Below are positions 54,701 to 61,204 of a DNA stretch of 64,000 bases, in pieces; the first letter of the stretch is position 1; every line of letters begins with the position of its first letter. Made by a program: the position numbers and the translations under genes. Below the pieces are notes generated by a model that saw only the letters and a list, made by a program, of their open reading frames with translations, did no database searches and had not been told where the DNA came from. This DNA is from Planctomycetaceae bacterium (GTDB lineage Bacteria > Planctomycetota > Planctomycetia > Pirellulales > Pirellulaceae): NCBI GenBank assembly GCA_020638995.1, contig JACKHM010000002.1, positions 682,001 through 746,000 on the forward strand, in the 5' to 3' direction.

Positions 54701-54798
54701 TTAGAAGAGTCTCCTTAAAAGCAAAGCAAGAGCCGACGATCGTTAGCAAGTTGATTGCCAACCGACCGCAACTCGGGTGTAGCAAGATGTGTATAAAT

Positions 54799-55004
54799 GT
54801 GGCCATCTCTCGCCGAGAGATGAGGCGCAGAAATTTGGCCGTCCCTCTCAGAGAGACGCGCCTTAGAAATGTGGCCATCTCTCTCAGAGAGATGAGCTTT
54901 AAATGCGTGGGGCACATCACTTGGAAAGTAATGGCTACATACGGGCACATCACTTGGAAAGTGATGGCTACAAGCGGGCTCATCACTTAGCAAGTGATGG
55001 CTAC
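54799..55004. repeat. Tandem array of A-class (36-bp) then B-class (33-bp) REP units
   Basis: A-class units start at 54799, 54835 and 54871, exactly 36 bp apart, with cores such as CATCTCTCG-C-CGAGAGATG (54804-54822) and CATCTCTCTCAGAGAGATG (54876-54894). A fourth phase mark GTGG falls at 54907. B-class units follow at 54916, 54949 and 54982, exactly 33 bp apart, each a palindrome ATCACTTGGAAAGTGAT (or near) followed by GGCTAC. The array lies just upstream of the giant gene's start, between it and the RAYT gene. Confidence 0.9.
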
Positions 55005-55409
55005 GTAAGTGATCGCTCCAGACGCGCGCACCTACCTTGTTCGAAATGAGTTCACTCGCTCGAACCCGTGGTGGTTCGCCGCGAACAGCTCGCAAAGATC
55101 TCGCGTGCTTCGAACAGCTTGATTCTGCTGGCCCAGGTCTCATAGGGAATATGTCAAGATGCGCAATCGGGACAAATCTCTTCGCTAGTGAAGATGGAGA
55201 AGATAGTACATCTCCAAAAATCCATAGTCAAGCATCTCTATGCAGATTTAAGTCCAATAAATTTCAGGCTTTACATCGGATTCTGGTTGTACGTTTGGTA
55301 TAAACATCGCAGGGGTGCGGTATTTTGTTGGGTGTGGTCCGATGGTGGGGAGCGTGTAACCGCGACAATGGCCAGGCAGTATCTGCAAATAATTTTGCAG
55401 GCGTGAATC
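55005..55409. other. 405-base gap, no gene seen
   Basis: This stretch between two repeat clusters has lower GC than its surroundings around 55180-55300. The short open frames here have no protein-like features. I see no hairpin, tRNA or clear promoter. Confidence 0.5.
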
Positions 55410-55507
55410 GTGGCCGTCTCGCTCCGAGAGACGCAGCTGGTTCTGAAGGGGCTCGTCACTTGGAAAGTGACTGCTACTGTGGCGATCACTTTCCAAGTGA
55501 TCAGGCC
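55410..55507 (+). mobile_element. Composite REPIN element upstream of the RAYT gene
   Basis: An A-class unit starts with GTGG at 55410 (core 55415-55433). Exactly 45 bp later, at 55455, a REPIN begins: GTCACTTGGAAAGTGAC, then a TGCTACTGTGGC linker, then the inverted copy GATCACTTTCCAAGTGATC. A degenerate palindrome (GCACTCGGCAAGTGAC, 55593-55608) and a GCCGCC-GCG-GGCGGC hairpin (55626-55640) lie between it and the RAYT start. Confidence 0.85.
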
Positions 55508-55664
55508 CCCAACGCGCAAAGACAAACCTATCTCCAGTTCCAAAGAAAACGCGTGACTCGCTTCGTAAGTACCGCTAAACTTGCGGCAGTAAGCACTCGG
55601 CAAGTGACCGGGCCCCTTCTCAACAGCCGCCGCGGGCGGCGAGGCAGATATCCAGGACGCAGCG

Positions 55665-56486
55665 ATGGGCAATCCATTTCCCCTACGCTTGTTCGACGCT
55701 GGCGAAGAGGTATCGATCGTCGAACGGCATCTTCCGCATTTCGCTCAACATCGAACATTGTGTTTCATCACATTCCGGCTGAACGACTCGATGCCGCGCG
55801 ATATTCTGGACCGCTGGCGCCGCGACCGGCTTCGGTGGCTGCGTCTTCACGACATTGATCCCAACGACGAGAATTGGCGACAGCAGCTATCAAAATTGGA
55901 TGCGGGGATCAGAGACGCATTTCATCGTCTATTTGCCGAGCGCTGGCACGACGAGTTGGATCGCGGGCACGGCAAGTGTGAACTGCGGCGACCGGAGTTT
56001 GGACAGATCGTCGCCGACAGTTTGCTGTTCTTTGACGCCAGCACGGTGGATTGTGGTCGTGGCTCTCCGAGCGACGAAATTAGCGTGGCGAGGGCAAGTC
56101 ACTTGGAAAGTGACGGCCACTGTGGCGATCACTTTCCAAGTGATCAGCCTGTTCCGCCTAACCCAACTCGCGAGGTTAGGTATTGCCTCACGGACTTTGT
56201 GGTTATGCCGAACCACGTCCATCTCCTTGCGGCGTTCAAGGACGGGACTCAGATGTTAGCTCAATGCGAGTCGTGGAAGCGATTCACGGCGAGAAAAATC
56301 AACGCTCGACTAAAGACCAAAGGTCGGTTCTGGCAACCCGATGCCTTTGATCATTTGGTTCGTTCCGAAGAACAATTCCGATTCTTGCGACGTTACATCG
56401 CTGACAACCCCATTCGGGCAAAGCTTGGCAATGGCGAGTTTGTGTACTGGTCGCGAGCATTACCGGGCGACTTACGCGATGCGTAG
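55665..56486 (+). CDS. REP-associated tyrosine transposase (RAYT) carrying a REPIN inside its frame
   Basis: This 273-residue Y1/HUH transposase of the RAYT group nicks single-stranded hairpin DNA and is thought to spread REP/REPIN palindromes. Motifs are RHLPHFAQHRTLCFITFRL near the N-terminus, the HUH-type MPNHVHLL with His184 and His186, the candidate nucleophile Tyr244 in RRYIADNPIRA, and the terminal YWSRAL. ATG 55665 follows an AGGA site. Residues about 130-162 are encoded by a complete A unit plus REPIN (56053-56149), which sits in a loop where relatives, as I recall them, run straight from FFD to RY..TDFVVMPNH. The frame stays open and the catalytic motifs are intact, so it may still be active. 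An A-class unit begins one base after the TAG. Confidence 0.9.
   Translation: MGNPFPLRLFDAGEEVSIVERHLPHFAQHRTLCFITFRLNDSMPRDILDRWRRDRLRWLRLHDIDPNDENWRQQLSKLDAGIRDAFHRLFAERWHDELDRGHGKCELRRPEFGQIVADSLLFFDASTVDCGRGSPSDEISVARASHLESDGHCGDHFPSDQPVPPNPTREVRYCLTDFVVMPNHVHLLAAFKDGTQMLAQCESWKRFTARKINARLKTKGRFWQPDAFDHLVRSEEQFRFLRRYIADNPIRAKLGNGEFVYWSRALPGDLRDA
56053..56149 (+). mobile_element. Composite REPIN element inside the RAYT coding sequence
   Basis: A diverged A-class unit begins with GTGG at 56053. The REPIN starts 45 bp later at 56098, with GTCACTTGGAAAGTGAC, a GGCCACTGTGGC linker and the inverted GATCACTTTCCAAGTGATC. It aligns without gaps to the element at 55410-55507. It is read in frame, giving a segment that contains SHLESDGHCGDHFPSDQ. 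Confidence 0.9.
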
Positions 56487-56487
56487 T

Positions 56488-56664
56488 GTGGCCATCTCTT
56501 TCCAAGAGATGGGGCGGATGCGATGAAGGCTCGTCACTTGGAAAGTGACGACTACTGTGTTGCCATGCAAGTCACTTAGAAAGTGACAGCTACTGTGTTT
56601 CCGCGCGGGTCACTTGGAAAGTGATGGCTACTGTGGCGATCACTTTCCAAGTGATCAGCCCCCA
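56488..56664 (+). mobile_element. Composite REPIN array after the RAYT stop codon
   Basis: An A-class unit (GTGGCC, then ATCTCTTTCCAAGAGAT) starts at 56488, one base after the RAYT TAG. B units start at 56533 (again 45 bp later), 56571 and 56609, exactly 38 bp apart. The last one is completed by an inverted partner GATCACTTTCCAAGTGATC to form a full REPIN. The rest of the gap up to 56758 holds nothing else I recognise. Confidence 0.9.
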
Positions 56665-56758
56665 ACCTTAAAAGCTCCCAACGCTAGGCAAACACTCTGA
56701 TACCAATACAATCAGAGTAAGTCTGGCCGCACTTGCCTATCGTTCGTGAAGATTAGCT

Positions 56759-57148
56759 ATGGAAACATGCGACTATGACCCTCGCTACATCAGCGGCGTC
56801 AACTTTTTCAACGAATGCGAATACTTCGAAGCCCATGAGATCTGGGAGGACCTGTGGACCGAGTATCAAGGTCCATCGCGTCGCTTTTATCAGGGGCTAA
56901 TCCAAGTGGCTGTGTGCTTGCACCATTTCGGCAACGGGAATACGCGGGGAGCCAAAAAGCTGTACTACTCGTGTAACAAGTACCTTTCCGAGTACCCCGA
57001 CTTCTTCGAGGGGATCGACGTTTCGAAACTGCGCCGCGAACTCGAGATTTGTTGTGGCGAATTGCTGGCCAGCGACGAGGAGTATCCAATGCTGGAACTC
57101 GACCCTGAGTTGATCCCGGAAATCCATCTGGACCCACCGCCGAACTAG
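56759..57148 (+). CDS. DUF309-family protein
   Basis: This 129-residue cytosolic protein has the DUF309 pattern: FNECEYFEAHEIWEDLW at residues 16-32, then RRFYQGLIQVAVCLHHF and GNTRGAKKLY. These are conserved helical stretches with buried His, Glu and Trp positions that suggest a binding or enzymatic site, but no function is established to my knowledge. ATG 56759 gives the normal family length. It stands alone with REP clusters on both sides. Confidence 0.88.
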   Translation: METCDYDPRYISGVNFFNECEYFEAHEIWEDLWTEYQGPSRRFYQGLIQVAVCLHHFGNGNTRGAKKLYYSCNKYLSEYPDFFEGIDVSKLRRELEICCGELLASDEEYPMLELDPELIPEIHLDPPPN

Positions 57149-57177
57149 AATGCGATAAGACTTGTATTGGAGGGAGC

Positions 57178-57269
57178 GTCACTTGGAAAGTGGCGGCTAC
57201 TTAATACCCGAGCTTGTCACTTAGAAAGTGACGGCTACTGTGGCAATCACTTTCCAAGTGATCAGCCCC
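57178..57269. repeat. REP/REPIN cluster (38-bp period)
   Basis: B units start at 57178 (GTCACTTGGAAAGTGGC) and 57216 (GTCACTTAGAAAGTGAC), 38 bp apart as in the array after the RAYT gene. The second continues into an inverted AATCACTTTCCAAGTGATC, giving a complete REPIN. It lies between the DUF309 and LON-domain genes. Confidence 0.88.
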
Positions 57270-57320
57270 GTATGATCAGCCTCATAAACAACAATCATCT
57301 CCTATCAACAGCATCGAGCC

Positions 57321-58022
57321 ATGGCAGAGACTGATGACAAGGCCAAGTTACCGCCAGACTTTGACGGTCGGGTCCGCTTATTCCCCCTGCCAAATCTCGT
57401 CATGTTCCCGCATGTTGTTCAACCGTTGCATATTTTCGAGCCTCGATACCGCGAGATGGTCGAAGAAGCACTAGAGTTCGATCAGCTGATCGCCACGGCA
57501 CATCTGCAACCCGGCTGGGATAGCAGTTTGGCCGACTGCCCGGCAATCTACTCGACCGTGTGCATAGGGCGAATCGTTTCGCACGCTCGGCTGGATGATG
57601 GCAAGTTGAACATTCTGTTGCTGGGACTAAAGCGAGCGATAGTTTCGCGGGAACTGCCGCTGACGCGCCCATTTCGCGAGGCACAGATCGCGGTACAGGA
57701 AGATCTCTATGGCGGCTTCGGTGCGAAAGAACGCGCGGGCGTGCAGCGAGAATTACTGCACTGCTTCCGCCGCTTTACGCCCGAGACGCCGGCAGCTCAA
57801 GAACAATTCGAATCGCTAATGAATAATCGCCTGCCATTGGGTGTGTTGACGGACATTATCAGTTTTACAATGAAGTTCGATTTAGCTCTCAAGCAACAAT
57901 TGCTCGATCAGGTTAGCGTTCTCGAACGGGCGAAAATGTTGATCGCTGAACTGCGACAGCTAGACGATTCGCCAGTAGTCAGGAACGACGACATGTTCCC
58001 GCCGCGGTTCAGCGACAACTAG
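57321..58022 (+). CDS. LON substrate-binding-domain protein
   Basis: This 233-residue protein is made of the N-terminal (substrate-binding) domain of Lon protease without ATPase or protease parts. The domain begins with VRLFPLPNLVMFPHVVQPLHIFEPRYREMV. It continues through a mixed beta region (IGRIVSHARLDDGKLNILLLGLKRA) to a C-terminal helical part. Such stand-alone proteins are common in bacteria and presumably bind unfolded or specific proteins, but their role is not settled. ATG 57321 follows a weak purine stretch. The nearest gene downstream is the convergent NDH-SelD gene, with REP units between. Confidence 0.88.
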   Translation: MAETDDKAKLPPDFDGRVRLFPLPNLVMFPHVVQPLHIFEPRYREMVEEALEFDQLIATAHLQPGWDSSLADCPAIYSTVCIGRIVSHARLDDGKLNILLLGLKRAIVSRELPLTRPFREAQIAVQEDLYGGFGAKERAGVQRELLHCFRRFTPETPAAQEQFESLMNNRLPLGVLTDIISFTMKFDLALKQQLLDQVSVLERAKMLIAELRQLDDSPVVRNDDMFPPRFSDN

Positions 58023-58048
58023 GCGGCCCGATGTGGCCGTTAAGAATC

Positions 58049-58172
58049 GTAGCCGTCACTTCCCAAGTGACGATTGCTAATCACCTGGAAGGTGATGGCT
58101 ACAGTCGATTGTTCATCACTTGGAAAGTGATGGCTACTGTCGATTGGCTATCACTTGGGAAGTGATGGCTAC
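58049..58172. repeat. REP cluster (35-bp period) overlapping a stop codon
   Basis: One inverted B unit (58049-58071) is followed by three direct units starting at 58080, 58115 and 58150, exactly 35 bp apart. Cores are ATCACCTGGAAGGTGAT, ATCACTTGGAAAGTGAT and ATCACTTGGGAAGTGAT, each followed by GGCTAC. The spacers (both contain GTCGATTG) are related. The CTA of the last unit is the TAG stop codon of the minus-strand gene ending at 58169. Confidence 0.9.
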
Positions 58173-60388
58173 GATGTGATTTGAATTGTTGATTGCAACT
58201 CTGCGTTCTCACAGACTTGGCCAATCACCCTTGAAGGCACATCGCTCAACTCGGACAAGCGTTTCAGGACAGAGTCGACTTGCTGCTCGCGAACTCCGAG
58301 CAGTAGTCCGCCACTGGTTTGCGGATCGAATAGAACCGCGTATTTCGACTCAGTACGACTCTGCTCGTTGACGCGGATACTTGCCTCGGCGTCCCGATTG
58401 GCAGGTGCCAACGTACTCTCTATTCCGTCCGCGACAAGCCGACCCACGCCAGGCAAAAGTGGAAGTCGATCGAGCGACAACTCGGCGGACAGTTCGCTCG
58501 CCCGCAGCATCTCGAGCAAATGCCCCGCCAGCCCGAAACCGGTAACGTCCGTCAACCCTGAGATATCGAACTCGGCAACTAGGCTGGCAGCAGGTTGATT
58601 GCTCAACAACATCGAGCACAGCAATGCATTCATCCATTGTGCTTCGCACTTCGCCTGCATATGCGCCGCAAGTAAGACGCCGGTGCCAAGCGGTTTGGTG
58701 AGGATCAGTCGGTCTCCAAGGCGGAGTCCCGCTTTCGTGAGAGGCGGGGCCGTACCCTGGTCAGCCAACATCGTATAGCCAACCGTCAATTGCGGACCTT
58801 CGATCGTATGCCCGCCAGCCAGCGTAGCGCCCATCTCACGAAACTCGCGCAAGCCACCGGCAAGCACCTCGTAAAGCAGTTGTTCTTGCTTACGAGATTT
58901 GCCGATGGGGATTATTGCACTAGCAAGCGCCGCGACTGGCTGTGCACCGAGTGCAAACACGTCGCTCGCCGCGTTGAGTGCAGCAATCCGACCAACGATG
59001 TAAGGATCGTCCAGAGGCGCCGCAAAAAAATCGACGGTGACGGTCATCGGTCGACCTGCAGGCAAGCGCACGATGGCCGCATCGTCCGGCGCATCCAAAC
59101 CCAACAGCACATGCTCATTGGCTGGTATGTCGAGTCGCGAAAGCACCTTCGACAGTACCGATCCACCTACCTTTCCACCGCACCCCGCACAGCGCATTTG
59201 AGTCGCTGACATGTTGCCTTGCGGAGAGTTCTGCATCGGCATCCGCGTATAGTTCTGGTACTTAGCCATGAACTTGGTATCGATCGCGTCTTTTAACTTC
59301 CACGCCCATCGACTGTGGAAGCTGAGGCCCTTGTACTCGCCAATGGCGCGACCGTCTCCCGAGTTGAAGAGTTTGAGAAAACCGGTCTGTGGCTGGTACT
59401 CCTGCAACACTTGGCCGCGCAGCGTTCGTTGCAAATTCTCCCAGAGAACCATGCCCTGTCGAACTGCGTATACGCCAGCCTTTGGCGTGGGAGAACTTTT
59501 GATGGTGCCTGAGTCGCCAACTGCAAAAATCGGCAAGTCGAGTGTCGATTGCAATGTTGAGCGGGTCAACAGAAATCCTCTGTCGTCGCGGGGGAGATCA
59601 AGTTCCGCGAGTAACGGTGGCGCGACAGCGCTCGTCGACCAGAGGACGATATCGGTCGGAAGTTGTTCACCGTTGTCGAGCGTGACAAACCCTCCGCCGA
59701 CCGCGGTTACTCGTCGTCCCAGAACCAGCCTCACTCCTCGCGCCTCAAGCGCAGTTCGCGTCTTGCGGGAAGTCTTCGCCGTGGCCCCAGGGGTGACGTC
59801 CTCATGGCCATTGATCACCGTAACTTCAAGCGGGATTTCACCCAGGATCTGAGTGATGTGCGAGGGCACGCAGAATGCCAATTCGACGCCACCGGCACCG
59901 GCTCCCACGATGCAGATTCGCAAAGCGCGCCCGAGAGGCTGCAAGGCTGCGAGCCGTAGCCGGTCGTCGAGCCTTGCGAGGAAAGTCTGCATTGGCTTGA
60001 TAGGCACGACAGTTTCATCAAGCAAATCAACACCGGCTTGCGTGGGCACGGAACCGATACCGATCGACAACACGTCAAATGCGATTGGCGATCGGTCTTC
60101 GAACAATACTTCTTGCCGCTGGGCGTCGATGCCACTGACCGTATCCACCACCAGTCGGGCCGAGGCCGCAGCACACAATCGCACGAGATCGATTTTCATT
60201 TGACCGGGCTCGTACTGTCCGGCCAAAACCCCCGGCAACATTCCCGAATACGTTGCCTCCGAATAGTTCGAGATGCAGGTCAGCCGGGCATCAGGCACCG
60301 GATGCATCTTCCACATGCGAAGCACATGCGCATTGGTGTGCCCAACGCCAAGCAAGACGACATCGTGTTGTGGGAGCAACGTCTGCAT
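58169..60388 (-). CDS. selD: Fusion of FAD/NAD(P) oxidoreductase and selenide, water dikinase (NDH-SelD)
   Basis: This 739-residue two-domain protein has a pyridine-nucleotide-disulphide-type oxidoreductase in residues 1-380: a FAD site VLLGVGHTNAHVL at 11-23 and an NAD site VGAGAGGVEL at 161-170. Residues 395-739 are selenide, water dikinase, which makes selenophosphate from selenide and ATP. The active-site Cys403 and Lys406 lie in AGCGGK, followed by an AIRS-type ATP fold (LDAPDDAAIV, AGGHTIEG, TDVTGFGLAG, DPQTSGGLLLG). Such NDH-SelD fusions are known in several phyla; the oxidoreductase may supply reduced selenium. It uses Cys, not selenocysteine. ATG 60388 gives a full-length domain. The stop codon lies inside a REP unit. 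Confidence 0.92.
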   Translation of the reverse strand: MQTLLPQHDVVLLGVGHTNAHVLRMWKMHPVPDARLTCISNYSEATYSGMLPGVLAGQYEPGQMKIDLVRLCAAASARLVVDTVSGIDAQRQEVLFEDRSPIAFDVLSIGIGSVPTQAGVDLLDETVVPIKPMQTFLARLDDRLRLAALQPLGRALRICIVGAGAGGVELAFCVPSHITQILGEIPLEVTVINGHEDVTPGATAKTSRKTRTALEARGVRLVLGRRVTAVGGGFVTLDNGEQLPTDIVLWSTSAVAPPLLAELDLPRDDRGFLLTRSTLQSTLDLPIFAVGDSGTIKSSPTPKAGVYAVRQGMVLWENLQRTLRGQVLQEYQPQTGFLKLFNSGDGRAIGEYKGLSFHSRWAWKLKDAIDTKFMAKYQNYTRMPMQNSPQGNMSATQMRCAGCGGKVGGSVLSKVLSRLDIPANEHVLLGLDAPDDAAIVRLPAGRPMTVTVDFFAAPLDDPYIVGRIAALNAASDVFALGAQPVAALASAIIPIGKSRKQEQLLYEVLAGGLREFREMGATLAGGHTIEGPQLTVGYTMLADQGTAPPLTKAGLRLGDRLILTKPLGTGVLLAAHMQAKCEAQWMNALLCSMLLSNQPAASLVAEFDISGLTDVTGFGLAGHLLEMLRASELSAELSLDRLPLLPGVGRLVADGIESTLAPANRDAEASIRVNEQSRTESKYAVLFDPQTSGGLLLGVREQQVDSVLKRLSELSDVPSRVIGQVCENAELQSTIQITS

Positions 60389-60583
60389 GGAGGCCCGTCG
60401 CGAAATCAGCCGAAGTCAGTCGATGCGACGTACTATATCACCGATCGGCACACGACGAGACGGAGTCATTCTTGTGATCTTCACTTTCGAAGCGACGCGC
60501 ATAGCTCTGGCCCGGAGGATGACTACAGTCCGGGACAGCTTGCCCCTTGGAGAGAGCAAGTCACATTTACGACCAGAGGCCGG

Positions 60584-60787
60584 TTACTTACCGGACATCG
60601 CCATCAGCCGCGTGCGGCGTGAACGACGCTCGGCGCGAAGGCGAGCGCGACGCTTGGTTTCGCTGGGCTTCTCGTAGAATTCCCGGCGACGCATTTCTTT
60701 CTTGATGCCGCTGCGTTCAACGAGCTTTCGAAAGCGACGGACTGCCTCTTGAATTGATTCGCGATCACGAACAAGCAGACGAACCAT
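60584..60787 (-). CDS. rpsU: 30S ribosomal protein bS21
   Basis: This 67-residue bS21 has the sequence pattern VRDRESIQEAVRRFRKLVE, then SGIKKEMRRREFYEKP and an Arg-rich C-terminus that contacts 16S rRNA. ATG 60787 follows an AGGAG site and is preferred over the frame's earlier start at 60844. bS21 sits near the anti-Shine-Dalgarno of the 30S subunit. The gene stands alone between NDH-SelD and a divergent cytochrome gene. Confidence 0.92.
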   Translation of the reverse strand: MVRLLVRDRESIQEAVRRFRKLVERSGIKKEMRRREFYEKPSETKRRARLRAERRSRRTRLMAMSGK

Positions 60788-61204
60788 TGTTACTCCTGGG
60801 TACTGTTCAATATCTCTTCGGCCATCGATAGCCTTCGCATCCAAGCGAAGTTAAGTCCCGTAGTGTATCTACGCAGTCTGAACTTGTCGACCCCGCGAAT
60901 TGTCACACGCCCAACATGTCATGCGGAGGTAACGACTTCCGCGACATGTCGTCTACGCTGCCGCTCGCACGCGTCGTGGGTCACATGCGGAATAACCGCT
61001 AGGAGTCGCAAAATCGCTACTACCGGAAAAATTAAACAAGCCCGCACAACCAGACCGATTCGTTATATGTGCAATGCTAGAAACGTGTTGCGCGAAATAG
61101 TTAGCCTAACCCGCAAGGTTTAACACTAAAACGTGAATCTGGGTACCACCGGAAGTATTTCCGGCCTCCGCCCAGCTTCGACGAGACGCAAAGGCCCAGG
61201 TTTT
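60788..61204. other. 417-base intergenic region between divergent genes
   Basis: This region must hold the promoters of rpsU (-) and the multihaem cytochrome (+). An imperfect inverted repeat lies at 60915-60948 (CATGTC...GACATG with GCGGA/TTCCGC inside the arms). A plus-strand frame at 60863-61123 has no protein-like features. No RNA gene was recognised. Confidence 0.5.

Noticed and set aside
21713..54700. RTX toxin interpretation of the giant protein
   Set aside because: GDDxF motifs occur singly about every 90-100 residues, not as tandem nonapeptides, and no RTX acyltransferase or type I secretion genes are adjacent.
54751..54990. Open frames giving repetitive peptides (such as ISLREM and HITWKVMAT) over the repeat array
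   Set aside because: The 36- and 33-bp periods are multiples of three, so any frame gives a repeating peptide. There is no start signal, and both strands behave alike.
54799..58172. Regular short palindromic repeats at 33-38-bp period that might be called a CRISPR array
   Set aside because: Units are only 17-23 bp with 10-15-bp related spacers, occur in both orientations and in several intergenic gaps, and no cas genes are present. They fit REP/REPIN elements.
58169..60388. Possible selenocysteine codon in SelD
   Set aside because: The catalytic position reads as Cys403 and the frame has no internal TGA.
60863..61123. 86-codon plus-strand frame between rpsU and the cytochrome gene
   Set aside because: Arg/Thr/Cys-rich noise translation overlapping the probable promoter region; no homology pattern.
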